From Winogradskyella sp. (GTDB lineage Bacteria; Bacteroidota; Bacteroidia; Flavobacteriales; Flavobacteriaceae): a stretch of DNA of 64,000 nt. Numbering within the stretch: position 1 is the stretch's first letter; each line of letters begins with the position of its first letter. A program made the translations under genes and the position numbers. The notes under the pieces were generated by a model. That model saw only the letters and a list, made by a program, of their open reading frames with translations, ran no database searches and was not told the origin of the DNA. The stretch covers positions 310,001 to 374,000 of the forward strand of contig NZ_RHLG01000001.1 of assembly GCF_003712105.1 (NCBI RefSeq), given 5' to 3'. Positions 10,325 to 20,782 of the stretch are shown here, piece after piece.

Positions 10325-12106
10325 ATGCCAACTAAAACCAGTTTTTTCAGACGATTACTTATTTGGAGATACAAATACATCTCTGAAAAAAACTTTGTTT
10401 TTCTACTCAGTATTTTAATAGGTTTATTAGCCGGAATAGTATCTGTTGTAATCAAAAACATCACTTTTGCGATACAAGCAGTTTTAGAAAAAGGAATCAT
10501 TTTATCTGAAAACAGTATATATTTTATATTACCAATACTAGGGCTTCTATTTGTTTATCTATTTGTGAAATACGTCTCTAAAAAACCTAGTGAACATGCA
10601 ATCCCTTCTATTCTATATGCTTTATCAAAACGCGATGGAATTTTAAGTAAACGAAAAATATATTTACCACTAATCACTGCACCCTTAACTGTTGGGTTTG
10701 GAGGTTCGGTAGGATTACTAGGTCCAGCAATTGCATCTGCTTCTGCTTTAAGTTCTAATCTTGGACGATTATTTCATATTGACAGAAAAACTAGGAGTTT
10801 ACTCATTGCTTGTGCGGCTGCTGGTGCAATTGCATCTATTTTTAAATCCCCAATTGCTGCGGTTATTTTTGCTATCGAAGTATTCAGCTTGGACTTAACA
10901 TTTGCTTCATTATTACCTCTACTTATTGCATCTGTGTCCTCGGTGATTACGAGTTATTTTTTCCTTGGAGATACTGTACTTTTCGATTTTAATGTGGTTG
11001 ATAAATTTGAAATTAATGACACGCTCTTTTATATTCTATTAGGTATCGGCACTGGAATTGCTTCTATATATTTTTCAAAAATATATTTTGGGATTACTTC
11101 CTTTTTTAATCGGTTTAAATCGGCAAGACACAAATTGATAATTGGTGGTTTGACTATTGGGGTTATGCTATTTTTTATTCCGCCACTATATGGAGAAGGT
11201 TTTAGTTTTATCAATAATCTAATGATAGGTAACGATATCGAAGCACTTGGCAACACACCCTTTGATAAATACATCGACAATATATGGATAGTGATTGGTT
11301 TACTATTTGGTATCACTATTTTTAAAGCTATTGCCATGACAACTACCTTCGCCGCTGGTGGTTCTGGAGGAATAATAATCCCAACTTTAGTTATGGGAAG
11401 CGCTCTTGGTAATGTTGTGGCAAAAGTGGTTAATAATTGTGGCTTAGGATTCAATGTTTCTGAAGCTAACTTTACATTAATAGGTATGGCCGGCTTAATT
11501 GCAGGAGTGCTTCATGCACCACTAACTGCAATATTTTTAATAGCCGAAATTACCGGAGGTTACGAACTGTTTGTGCCTCTAATGATTACCGCATCAATGT
11601 CTTTTATAATTAACAAAAACGGTTTAGATCATACCATATACACAAAAGAATTATTAGAAAAAGGAGCGCTTTTAACTCAGAATAAGGATAAAAATGTACT
11701 TACTGTAATGAAGTTAGATTCGGTGGTAGAACAAAATTTCATTCCGCTTCAGCCTGAAATGACTCTAGGTGAAATGCTTAAAGTCGGTGTTTCAAAATCA
11801 AATAGAAATTTGTTTCCTGTAACTGATGAAGACTCTAATTTTATTGGAATACTACTATTAGATGATATCCGTTCAGTTATGTTTGATCAAAGTCTGTATA
11901 GCTCTACATCCGTTGAAACTTTTATGCAAAAGCCACCAGATGTTATAAATTACGACAATGATTCTATGGAAGAAGTCATGAGAAAATTTCAGAGCTCAGG
12001 TGCATGGAATCTTCCAGTAATTAGAGACACTAAATACTATGGCTTTGTTTCAAAATCAAAACTCTTAACCGCATACAGAAAAGAACTTATCAATTTTACA
12101 TCCTAA
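10325..12106 (+). CDS. ClC-type chloride channel/transporter with C-terminal CBS domains
   Basis: 'GGSVGLLGPAIASASALSSNLG', 'AGAIASIFKSPIAAVIFAIEV', 'FAAGGSGGIIIPTLVMGSALGN'; C-terminal tandem CBS-like region. Confidence 0.93.
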   Translation: MPTKTSFFRRLLIWRYKYISEKNFVFLLSILIGLLAGIVSVVIKNITFAIQAVLEKGIILSENSIYFILPILGLLFVYLFVKYVSKKPSEHAIPSILYALSKRDGILSKRKIYLPLITAPLTVGFGGSVGLLGPAIASASALSSNLGRLFHIDRKTRSLLIACAAAGAIASIFKSPIAAVIFAIEVFSLDLTFASLLPLLIASVSSVITSYFFLGDTVLFDFNVVDKFEINDTLFYILLGIGTGIASIYFSKIYFGITSFFNRFKSARHKLIIGGLTIGVMLFFIPPLYGEGFSFINNLMIGNDIEALGNTPFDKYIDNIWIVIGLLFGITIFKAIAMTTTFAAGGSGGIIIPTLVMGSALGNVVAKVVNNCGLGFNVSEANFTLIGMAGLIAGVLHAPLTAIFLIAEITGGYELFVPLMITASMSFIINKNGLDHTIYTKELLEKGALLTQNKDKNVLTVMKLDSVVEQNFIPLQPEMTLGEMLKVGVSKSNRNLFPVTDEDSNFIGILLLDDIRSVMFDQSLYSSTSVETFMQKPPDVINYDNDSMEEVMRKFQSSGAWNLPVIRDTKYYGFVSKSKLLTAYRKELINFTS

Positions 12107-12108
12107 CT

Positions 12109-12354
12109 ATGAAAATATTAAAAGTGATAACATTTATAGCATTAATTGCTTCAATTACGAGTATTATTATTGGCTATACGATGGAATTATCATATTCAAA
12201 AAAACTTATTGGCTTTGGTGTTGTTGGGATTTTCTTTATCGTTTTTCCTATATTTTCATATTATCGCTGGAAAGATAAAGACCCTAAAGATTACATGATT
12301 ACTAAGGAGAATATCGATAAAATGCGAGAAAATCAAAAAAAGTATAAATATTAG
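12109..12354 (+). CDS. small two-TM hypothetical membrane protein
   Basis: 81-aa ORF directly after the ClC gene, two hydrophobic segments. Confidence 0.7.
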   Translation: MKILKVITFIALIASITSIIIGYTMELSYSKKLIGFGVVGIFFIVFPIFSYYRWKDKDPKDYMITKENIDKMRENQKKYKY

Positions 12355-12424
12355 ATCCTGTATTAAGAAATTGTAACTTTTTGAAATAAAATGAGTTATT
12401 TTCACTCTATATTATAAATAGCCG

Positions 12425-12432
12425 TACCTTTG
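12425..12432 (+). promoter_or_regulatory. putative -7 element (TACCTTTG) for the cold-shock gene
   Basis: Matches TAnnTTTG, 24 nt upstream of the likely ATG at 12457. Confidence 0.5.
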
Positions 12433-12456
12433 CCCTTTAATTTTTATTTATTTATA

Positions 12457-12648
12457 ATGACTGGAACAGTTAAATTTTTTAATGATTCAAAAGGATTTGG
12501 ATTCATTACCAACGACGAAACAGGAAAAGACATTTTTGTTCACGTATCTAATCTTAATGGATTAGAAATCCGTGAAGGTGATAATGTAGAGTACACAGAA
12601 GAAGAAGGAAGAAAAGGAATGGTTGCTGCTAATATCAGCATTCTTTAA
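12457..12648 (+). CDS. cold shock domain protein (CspA family)
   Basis: MTGTVKFFNDSKGFGFITNDETGKDIFVHVSNL; RNP1/RNP2 motifs; start moved from 12430 to the internal ATG. Confidence 0.95.
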   Translation: MTGTVKFFNDSKGFGFITNDETGKDIFVHVSNLNGLEIREGDNVEYTEEEGRKGMVAANISIL

Positions 12649-12673
12649 GAGATATACTTTATTTTAGTTTCAG

Positions 12674-12699
12674 CGCTCAGCTTTTAGCTGGGCGTTTTT
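12674..12699 (+). terminator. Rho-independent terminator
   Basis: CGCTCAGCT-TTT-AGCTGGGCG (one G-T pair) followed by TTTTT, downstream of the csp gene. Confidence 0.8.
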
Positions 12700-12702
12700 G
12701 TT

Positions 12703-13152
12703 TTAATTAAGATTTCGTTTTTCTATAAAAAAACGCTTCATAAGTTCTGAAGCTTCATCTGCAAGAACACCACTAACAACTTTTGTCTTTGGATGTAGTT
12801 TTGTTCCCATAACCTTATAACCACGCTGATCATCACTTGCGCCATAAACTACTTTAGACACTTGGCTCCAATACAATGCACCGGCACACATCTGACATGG
12901 TTCTAATGTGACATACAATGTACAGTTAGTTAGATATTTTCCTCCTAAAAAATTTGCCGCAGCAGTAATGGCTTGCATCTCGGCATGGGCAGTAACATCA
13001 TTAAGCAACTCCGTAAGATTATGCGAGCGCGCAATAATTTTGTCATTGATAACCACGACAGCACCTACAGGAATTTCGCCTTTTTCAAAAGCAATCTCTG
13101 CTTCCTGAAGCGCTTTCTTCATAAAATAAGTATCGTCAAAAGGGTTTATCAT
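12703..13152 (-). CDS. nucleoside deaminase (TadA-like)
   Basis: 'HAEMQAI' and 'TLEPCQMCAGAL' zinc-binding motifs of tRNA adenosine/cytidine deaminases. Confidence 0.92.
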   Translation of the reverse strand: MINPFDDTYFMKKALQEAEIAFEKGEIPVGAVVVINDKIIARSHNLTELLNDVTAHAEMQAITAAANFLGGKYLTNCTLYVTLEPCQMCAGALYWSQVSKVVYGASDDQRGYKVMGTKLHPKTKVVSGVLADEASELMKRFFIEKRNLN

Positions 13153-13311
13153 AGCCGTAAATGTACAGCTTAGTATTATAGAATCAAATACGGCGAGGAA
13201 ATTGATGCTTTTATGCTAAACTTTCAATTGTGCCATCTTATTATAAACTTTTCATTTCCTAAGCCTTGCCATGAAAATTGGTAAGAAATGACTCCAATTA
13301 TAAAGACAATA

Positions 13312-13791
13312 TTAATCTTTAAAAGGATCTTCTTCATCTAATAGGTCTTTCAGATGAAGAAAAGCTTTGTATAATCTTTTAGATTTCTCAATATTAGAAG
13401 GGTTAACCAATCTATAATTAGTTAATCTTGTTATTTCACTTGAATAATTAAATGTTGTTTGAACACATTTACCAATCTTACAATTAAAGTAAATATTACC
13501 TTTATAATTGGAGTCATTATATGCAATATCAATGGAGTTTATATTAAACTTCGATTTAATTTCTAATTTCTTTCCATTAGATTTAACACTGTCCCAAAAA
13601 ATAAAATCTCCATTGTCGTAAATGCTTAACATAATATTATCTGTAATTACAGAACCATCTCTAGAAATAGTCTCAAAATTTGAGAGGTTCTTTTTTATAT
13701 ATTGATATGTTTCAGCTTTTGTTGCATTTTGTGCAAGAATACAATAGCTTGTTAGAAATGCTAAGCAAAAAGTAAATACAGCTTTCTTCAT
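13312..13791 (-). CDS. hypothetical secreted protein
   Basis: Start at MKKAVFTFCLAFLTSYCILAQ (signal peptide); the longer ORF start at 13941 is unlikely. Confidence 0.65.
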   Translation of the reverse strand: MKKAVFTFCLAFLTSYCILAQNATKAETYQYIKKNLSNFETISRDGSVITDNIMLSIYDNGDFIFWDSVKSNGKKLEIKSKFNINSIDIAYNDSNYKGNIYFNCKIGKCVQTTFNYSSEITRLTNYRLVNPSNIEKSKRLYKAFLHLKDLLDEEDPFKD

Positions 13792-14018
13792 GGTTTTAAT
13801 TTTAATGTTAAGCAAATAAAAGTTGTAAAGTAAAGTCAGACAATACCCGATTTTAGGTATTCCTATTAAATAATAGAATTCTCTCATACTAATAAGCTTA
13901 AAATTATATAGCATACATAAGCTATTGTGTAAATGTTTCATTGTCGTTACTTATAACCTTGATGACTAATTGTGAATCGCATTCAGAAAAGTTTAGATTC
14001 TTTTCGTCTTATTTCTCT

Positions 14019-14026
14019 TATTTTTG
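14019..14026 (+). promoter_or_regulatory. putative -7 element (TATTTTTG) for dxs
   Basis: Matches TAnnTTTG; lies just 5' of the likely GTG start at 14031. Confidence 0.4.
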
Positions 14027-14030
14027 CTTT

Positions 14031-15806
14031 GTGCAAAATTCACTTTTAAAGCATATTAATTACCCTAAAGACTTAAGGCAATTATCAGAAGATAAATTGC
14101 CACAACTTGCTCAAGATTTACGTGAGTTTATTATTAATATAGTCGCGACCAAAGAAGGCCATTTGGGCGCAAGTTTAGGTGTTGTTGAACTGACTATTGC
14201 GCTTCACTATGTGTTTAATACACCTGAAGATTTATTGATTTGGGATGTTGGTCACCAAGCATACGGCCATAAAATACTAACAGGCCGAAAAGATATTTTT
14301 GAGACCAATAGACAGCTAGGTGGTATAAGTGGATTTCCTAAACGTAGCGAAAGCGAATACGACACCTTTGGTGTTGGGCATTCGTCAACCTCAATATCAG
14401 CAGCTCTTGGAATGGCAATTGCCTCTCAACTATATGGCGAAGACAAACACCACGTCGCTATAATCGGTGATGCCTCAATAGCTAGCGGAATGGCTTTTGA
14501 GGGTCTAAATCACGCCGGTGTTACAGACGCCAACTTATTGGTTATTCTTAATGATAATGCCATTGGTATTGACCCAAGTGTTGGTGCGCTTAAACAATAT
14601 CTAACCAATGTAAAAAAGGGCACACAAAAGCAAGATAACATTTTTGAAGCCTTAAATTTTGATTACTCTGGCCCAATTGATGGTCATGATTTAACCGCTT
14701 TAATTTCAGAATTACAACGATTAAAAACAGTAAAAGGACCAAAGTTCTTACACGTTATTACTACCAAAGGTAAAGGCTTAAAACAAGCAGAAGAAAATCA
14801 AGTGAAGTATCATGCACCTGGTAAGTTTGATGCCAAGACTGGAGAATTAATTCCAAAATCTGGCTCTAGCCTACCTCCAAAGTTTCAAGATGTTTTTGGA
14901 GAAACTATAGTTGAACTTGCTCAAGAGAATGAAAAAATTATTGGCATTACTCCTGCTATGCCTACTGGCAGTTCCCTTAAATACATGATGGAAGCTATTC
15001 CTAAGCGTGCATTTGATGTTGGTATTGCCGAACAACATGCAGTGACTTTAGCTGCGGGAATGGCAACACAAGGCTTAATACCATTTTGTAATATATACTC
15101 TACGTTTTTGCAACGCGCTTATGACCAGGTTATTCATGACGTGGCGTTGCAAAATTTACCAGTAGTTTTTTGCCTAGATCGTTCTGGTTTGGTGGGTGAA
15201 GACGGCGCTACACATCATGGCGTTTTTGATTTGGCTTGCTTACGTTGTATTCCTAACATGGTGATTTTTGCACCTAGAAATGCCATTGATCTTCGAAACA
15301 TTATGTACACGGTACAATTAGGTATAGACTTCCCGATTGCTATTCGTTATCCGAGAGGTAGAGATGTAATTACTGATTGGAAATTACCTTTTAAAAACAT
15401 TGAGATTGGAAAAGGTATTTGTTTAAATGAAGGAGAAAATATTGCTATACTATCTATTGGCTCAACCAGCACAATTGTAACTAATGTTTTAAGTAGTAAC
15501 GAAAAATATAAAACTATAGGTCACTACGACATGCGCTTTGTTAAACCTTTGGATGAAGATTTACTTAATATTTTATTTAATAAATATAAAGTAATAATTA
15601 GCATAGAAGATGGGACTATAGTTGGTGGTTTTGGCAGTGCTATCTTAGAATTTGCAAATACAATGAATTACAAATCTAAGGTTGAAATCATGGGTGTTAT
15701 GGACGCTTTTACAGAGCATGGCAAAGTCAACGAGCTAAAAAATAGTAACGGGTTTGATGAATCTGGTTTACAGAAAAAACTTGATGAATTAATCCTCAGT
15801 ATCTAA
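14031..15806 (+). CDS. dxs: 1-deoxy-D-xylulose-5-phosphate synthase
   Basis: 'HLGASLGVVELTIALHYVFNTPEDLLIWDVGHQAYGHKILTGR', 'FDVGIAEQHAVTLAAGMA'; GTG start (VQNSLLKHINYPKDLRQL) favoured over the ORF-track start 13941. Confidence 0.95.
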   Translation: MQNSLLKHINYPKDLRQLSEDKLPQLAQDLREFIINIVATKEGHLGASLGVVELTIALHYVFNTPEDLLIWDVGHQAYGHKILTGRKDIFETNRQLGGISGFPKRSESEYDTFGVGHSSTSISAALGMAIASQLYGEDKHHVAIIGDASIASGMAFEGLNHAGVTDANLLVILNDNAIGIDPSVGALKQYLTNVKKGTQKQDNIFEALNFDYSGPIDGHDLTALISELQRLKTVKGPKFLHVITTKGKGLKQAEENQVKYHAPGKFDAKTGELIPKSGSSLPPKFQDVFGETIVELAQENEKIIGITPAMPTGSSLKYMMEAIPKRAFDVGIAEQHAVTLAAGMATQGLIPFCNIYSTFLQRAYDQVIHDVALQNLPVVFCLDRSGLVGEDGATHHGVFDLACLRCIPNMVIFAPRNAIDLRNIMYTVQLGIDFPIAIRYPRGRDVITDWKLPFKNIEIGKGICLNEGENIAILSIGSTSTIVTNVLSSNEKYKTIGHYDMRFVKPLDEDLLNILFNKYKVIISIEDGTIVGGFGSAILEFANTMNYKSKVEIMGVMDAFTEHGKVNELKNSNGFDESGLQKKLDELILSI

Positions 15807-15971
15807 ATCTAAAGTGGCCAGATTTTCGTTCCCGCTATTATTAATTTGATTTTGGACTTCTAAATTGTCTTGTTGAGAAATACCATTAGAATGAGATAAG
15901 TCGTCAATGATAAGTAAACATGCCAACACAGCAAAAAATACTACGAAAGCGCTAAGTACATTATTTTTCAT
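15789..15971 (-). CDS. short hypothetical membrane/secreted protein
   Basis: 60-aa ORF with N-terminal hydrophobic segment; convergent, 18-nt overlap with the dxs 3' end. Confidence 0.5.
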   Translation of the reverse strand: MKNNVLSAFVVFFAVLACLLIIDDLSHSNGISQQDNLEVQNQINNSGNENLATLDLDTED

Positions 15972-16086
15972 TTGTGATAGGTTTGGGGTTTAGCTTAACA
16001 AATAACAACAATTAATCGTTAAAAAACAAATTTAATCGATGAAATGCATATTTAAATTATTTCTAATTTAAAATTCAAGTGCTTAA

Positions 16087-17427
16087 TTATATAGAATTTC
16101 CATTAATTCTATGATACATCATCATGGCATTAGTATCCGATAATTTTGATATATAGAGGCAAACTGCCATGATATTATCGTACAGCGACGATTGCGATAA
16201 ATCTATAGTTTCGGGTAAAGTATTTAATATAAGCTTATCATAGTCCGAAAGCCTATCATTATAGACATTACCAGCAAGGTTTACATAAACAGAAAGCAAA
16301 CCAGACAGTACTTTATAGCCAGCAATTTCTTTATTAATAACCTCCGAAGATTGATACACATTTTTAACGCTTATATCAATAATATCTTTCATCTGAGCTT
16401 TATAATTGCTAATATCTAAAAGTCCTGTTTTAAAATCACCAGATAAAATGGCTTCTTCATTCGTCATAAAAATAGAAACTGCTTCATTTATTAGTGTTCC
16501 TATGGCTAACGCTCTCAGATAACTTACTCTATCTTGTATAGTATTTAGAGCACTATATTTTTCAGTATTAATTGTGTTTTTCACGAGCTTAATGAGGTAT
16601 TCGAGAGCGTATTCTTCTTCAATCAGCCCCAAGTTTATTCCATCTTCAAAATCAATAATCGTATAACAAATATCGTCAGCAGCTTCTACGAGATATGCCA
16701 ATGGATGTCTTGCATAAGTATCATTTTTAGAGTCTCGCTTTACAAGTCCTAACTCGTTTACAACTTCGTTAAAGATTACTGCTTCACTCTGAAAATATCC
16801 ATATTTCTTATCCGCAATATGCGATGTTGGTTTCTTAGGTAAAGATGCTTTAGGGTATTTCATAAAAGTACCTAAAGTCGCATAACTCAACCGTAAACCG
16901 CCTTCTCTACCAGCTCTACTTTCGGTTAAAATCTTTAAACCATTTGCATTGCCCTCAAAATCACATAAATCTTGGTATTGTTTATCTGTGAGTTGGTTAG
17001 CATATGTCTTTCCTGCTCCATTTTTAAAAAAAGAACCTATGGCTTTTTCGCCTGAGTGCCCAAAAGGTGGATTACCAATATCATGCGCTAATGCTGCGGC
17101 AGCAACTATAGCTCCAAAATCATTTATTTGGTAACCATGTACGGTTTGTAAATGTGGGTGTTTTTCTAGGACTAATCTACCAACTTGCCTACCTAATGAG
17201 CGTCCAACAACACTAACCTCAAGGCTATGCGTTAATCTAGTATGAACAAAATCAGTTTTAGACAGTGGTACTACTTGAGTCTTGTCTTGCAAGCTTCTAA
17301 ATTCTGAAGAAAATATAATACGGTCGTAATCCACCTCAAATCCAAGACGTGTTTCATCTTGCTCTTGCCGTAACCGTTTATTCGTATCGCCAAATCGTCT
17401 TAAAGACAATAATTGCTCCCAATTCAT
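16087..17427 (-). CDS. dgt: deoxyguanosinetriphosphate triphosphohydrolase (dNTPase, HD domain)
   Basis: 'THSLEVSVVGRSLGR', 'ALAHDIGNPPFGHSGEKAI' HD motif, 'EAADDICYTIIDFEDGI'. Confidence 0.95.
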   Translation of the reverse strand: MNWEQLLSLRRFGDTNKRLRQEQDETRLGFEVDYDRIIFSSEFRSLQDKTQVVPLSKTDFVHTRLTHSLEVSVVGRSLGRQVGRLVLEKHPHLQTVHGYQINDFGAIVAAAALAHDIGNPPFGHSGEKAIGSFFKNGAGKTYANQLTDKQYQDLCDFEGNANGLKILTESRAGREGGLRLSYATLGTFMKYPKASLPKKPTSHIADKKYGYFQSEAVIFNEVVNELGLVKRDSKNDTYARHPLAYLVEAADDICYTIIDFEDGINLGLIEEEYALEYLIKLVKNTINTEKYSALNTIQDRVSYLRALAIGTLINEAVSIFMTNEEAILSGDFKTGLLDISNYKAQMKDIIDISVKNVYQSSEVINKEIAGYKVLSGLLSVYVNLAGNVYNDRLSDYDKLILNTLPETIDLSQSSLYDNIMAVCLYISKLSDTNAMMMYHRINGNSI

Positions 17428-17919
17428 ACATTAAAAATTTACTCGATAATAGAGATTTAGATATTCCGTATTTGACTTCAAAAATTTTAGTTCATCTCTT
17501 TTAATACCTGCTTGTTAAAACCAAGGTAATTTGCTGGAACAAGATATACAAATTGATAAATAAGATTTAGAGTTTTGAAATAAAAGTAGTAACAATTTTA
17601 ACCCACATTACTGAATAGAACTTCGTTATGAAAGGTGTAAACACAATAAAATCAAGTGCTTTCTCAATTTTAGCATAGCGATGCTATGGTTAAATTTAAA
17701 AGTATAATAAAATGATTGATTTTGAAGTGTTTTCGGCTTGTAATAGATTTCCTTTTGAGTAATGCGGGTTTGATGTTAAGAAATTGTTTTGTCATTAGCT
17801 GTGCTATTAATACTAAGCTAACTTTTGTGTAACGTTTTTATTACCAATGATTAATTTTTGATTAACCTAAAAACATTTGTTAGGTGGTTTCTTTGCATCA
17901 TCAAATTAGGAATAAACTG

Positions 17920-20745
17920 ATGAGACATATAACTATATTATTCACAATACTTTTTACTGCAATATCTTTTGCTCAAGATACTGGTTCTGTCTACGGTACA
18001 TTAACAGATAAGGAGTTTAACAACGAACCTCTTGCCTTCGCCAATGTTCTAATTAAAGGTACTACTACTGGTGTTACATCTGATATTGATGGTGTATATA
18101 GATTAGATAATCTAGACCCAGGAACTTATACTATTCAATTTAGTTTTGTTGGTTACGAAACAATTGAAAAACAAGTTGTTGTTGAAGCTGGTAAAGAAAT
18201 CAAACTTGATATTATCATGTTTGCAAGTGCGGCCTCCCTTGATGAAGTTGTTATTAAGACTACTGCAAAAAAGGAAACAGAAACTGCGCTCCTTTTAGAT
18301 CAGAAAAAAGCAACTACTATTAAGCAAAGTATTGGTGCTGTAGAACTTTCACGTAAAGGTGTTAGTGATGCTGCTGGAGCTGTCACTAAAATATCTGGTA
18401 TTTCGAAACAAGAAGGTGGAGGAAATGTTTACGTTCGTGGTCTTGGTGATCGTTACCTTAACACAACATATAACGGACTTACTTTACCTGCTAATAATAT
18501 TGAAAAGAAGAACATGGATCTTAATCTTTTTTCTTCTGACGTTATACAAAATGTAGGTGTAAGTAAAACTTATGCAGCTAATTTTTATGGTGATTTCGCA
18601 GCTGGAAATGTAGACATCGTTGCTAAAGAACATACAGGTGATTTTTTCTTGGATGTAAATTTAGGTTCGAACTTTAACACAAATGCAATAGGCAAGAACT
18701 TTGTGAAAAGTGAAGGAACTGGTTATTTCGGGTTTTATAACCGTTATCGTAACAATCCATTCGCTGTAATTTTATCACATGGTGTAGATCCACAAGGTAT
18801 TGACGGTTCTCTTGGTGTAGAAGGAAATTTTTCAAGCGGTAAATCTTGGGAAATTGGTGAAGAATCTCGATTAAGTCTTTTTACAACAGCTGCGTTTGGT
18901 AGTAGTTTTGAATATAGAAGAGGACAATTTGCTAACGTCACAGCAGCAGCAAATACTATTTTCCAAGATGCTGAAGAATTCGAATTTACTCGTAATACAA
19001 CAGCAATGGCTAATGTTGTATACCGAATTAATAGTGATCACAAAATTAAGTTTAACTCATTATTCATTAATGATGCTACTGACGAAGTAGGACGCTTTGG
19101 TATAGATGGTCGTGGTTATAACCGTAATACAATTGCCGATAACGATGATTTTGGGTTCTTTACTCAAAATGTACAGTTTGAACAGGATATGATTTTTGTT
19201 AATCAAATCTTAGGAACAAGTACATTGAGCGAAAAATTAAAGTTAGACTATGGCTTAGGTTACAACAAAGTATTAGCTCGCCAACCAGACCGTAAACGTA
19301 TTGCACTTGAGCGTTTTGAAAATACTCTGGATAACGATCCAAATACTAATGCTATTTTCTTTAGAAACGTAGAATTTGATAACCAGCGTTATTTTCAGAA
19401 TATTGAAGATAGTGAATTCAATGCTCGTGTTAACTTAAGCTATGAGCAATCCGAAACTCTAAAATTCAACTTTGGTTACAATGGACGTACAAAAGAGCGT
19501 ACATTCGACAACCAACGTTATGGATATGATATCATTAATCCTCTTACAGAGATTGAAGACGTTAATAATTTTGATGCTTTCTTTACAAGAGAAAATCAAG
19601 GTGTTTTATACAATACAAGTGTATTCCGTCCTTTAGATCCAGCAAACGGTTTAGGAAGAGAAAACTTACCTGGGCAACTAGAAAACACTTATGAAGGTAA
19701 CCTTGATGTACATGCAGTTTATGCTGATGCAGTATACAAAATAGGAGAAAAATGGACTCTTGTTCCTGGTGTAAGAGTTGAAAGTTTTAATCAAGAGATT
19801 AGCTACGATGTAATTAATCTTTCTTTTAACAACCCTGGAAGTAACGAAGCTAAAGAAACGTTCTTCTTACCTAGTTTAAATGTTAAATACGCACTTACTG
19901 AAGATCAAAATCTTCGTTTTTCGGCAAGTAGAACGGTTTCAAATCCAGAGTTTAAAGAAGTTGCTCCATTTGTTTACGAGAATGTAACTGACCGTATTGG
20001 TGGTAATCCAGACTTATTAAACGACCCTGCGTTTTCTACTATTATCAACTTAGACTTAAAGTACGAGTGGTTTATAGATAGTGGCGAAATATTCTCTATT
20101 GGTCTTTTTAATAAAACTATAAATGACCCTGTAAACTTGGTTTCTGCTAATGATGCAACAGGTACACAACGTTTCTTTAGAACTGGTGACCGCGCTGATG
20201 TTTTCGGAATAGAGCTTGAAGTTAGAAAGAGACTTCTTGAGGATGAAGATGAAAATAGCATTTTATCAGCAGGTATGAATATTACTTATACCTCAACAAC
20301 GCAAGACCTTAAAACAGTTTCAGGAACATTCAATACTAACTTTAACAGAGATTCTGACGAGCTTCAAGGTGCATCACCAATTCTTATTAATGCTGATATA
20401 AGTTACAGCCCAACTTTTGGTGAGTATAAGCCAGTTGCTAACCTTGTTTTCTCTTATTTCTCAGATCGTATAGATGCATTAGGTTCTGGTCAATTAGGAA
20501 ATATTATTGAAAAAGGAGTTCCGACACTAGATTTCGTATGGAAAAACACAATCAACAAAAACTTTGAGATTAATGCGAGTGTTAAAAACATATTAGACCC
20601 TACAATAGAGCGTGTACGTGAAAACGTATCCTTTGATGCAGCATTAGCAAATGACTTGGGAATAAATCCTAACCTTTCTGAGTTTGCGCTATCGAGTTAC
20701 AAAAGAGGTATTAACGCTAGCATTCAATTCAAGTATAAATTTTAA
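17920..20745 (+). CDS. TonB-dependent receptor with N-terminal carboxypeptidase-regulatory-like domain
   Basis: Signal peptide at MRHITILFTILFTAISFAQ; 'GTTTGVTSDIDGVYRLDNLDPGTYTIQFSFVGYE'; plug 'NVYVRGLGDRYLNTTYNGLTLP'; long beta-barrel ending '...SIQFKYKF'. Confidence 0.93.
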   Translation: MRHITILFTILFTAISFAQDTGSVYGTLTDKEFNNEPLAFANVLIKGTTTGVTSDIDGVYRLDNLDPGTYTIQFSFVGYETIEKQVVVEAGKEIKLDIIMFASAASLDEVVIKTTAKKETETALLLDQKKATTIKQSIGAVELSRKGVSDAAGAVTKISGISKQEGGGNVYVRGLGDRYLNTTYNGLTLPANNIEKKNMDLNLFSSDVIQNVGVSKTYAANFYGDFAAGNVDIVAKEHTGDFFLDVNLGSNFNTNAIGKNFVKSEGTGYFGFYNRYRNNPFAVILSHGVDPQGIDGSLGVEGNFSSGKSWEIGEESRLSLFTTAAFGSSFEYRRGQFANVTAAANTIFQDAEEFEFTRNTTAMANVVYRINSDHKIKFNSLFINDATDEVGRFGIDGRGYNRNTIADNDDFGFFTQNVQFEQDMIFVNQILGTSTLSEKLKLDYGLGYNKVLARQPDRKRIALERFENTLDNDPNTNAIFFRNVEFDNQRYFQNIEDSEFNARVNLSYEQSETLKFNFGYNGRTKERTFDNQRYGYDIINPLTEIEDVNNFDAFFTRENQGVLYNTSVFRPLDPANGLGRENLPGQLENTYEGNLDVHAVYADAVYKIGEKWTLVPGVRVESFNQEISYDVINLSFNNPGSNEAKETFFLPSLNVKYALTEDQNLRFSASRTVSNPEFKEVAPFVYENVTDRIGGNPDLLNDPAFSTIINLDLKYEWFIDSGEIFSIGLFNKTINDPVNLVSANDATGTQRFFRTGDRADVFGIELEVRKRLLEDEDENSILSAGMNITYTSTTQDLKTVSGTFNTNFNRDSDELQGASPILINADISYSPTFGEYKPVANLVFSYFSDRIDALGSGQLGNIIEKGVPTLDFVWKNTINKNFEINASVKNILDPTIERVRENVSFDAALANDLGINPNLSEFALSSYKRGINASIQFKYKF

Positions 20746-20782
20746 ATCAACCGAAAACGAATATTAAATAAATTCAAACAAA

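Noticed and set aside
11029-11454. 141-aa minus-strand ORF inside the ClC gene
   Set aside because: Antisense shadow of the ClC transmembrane region.
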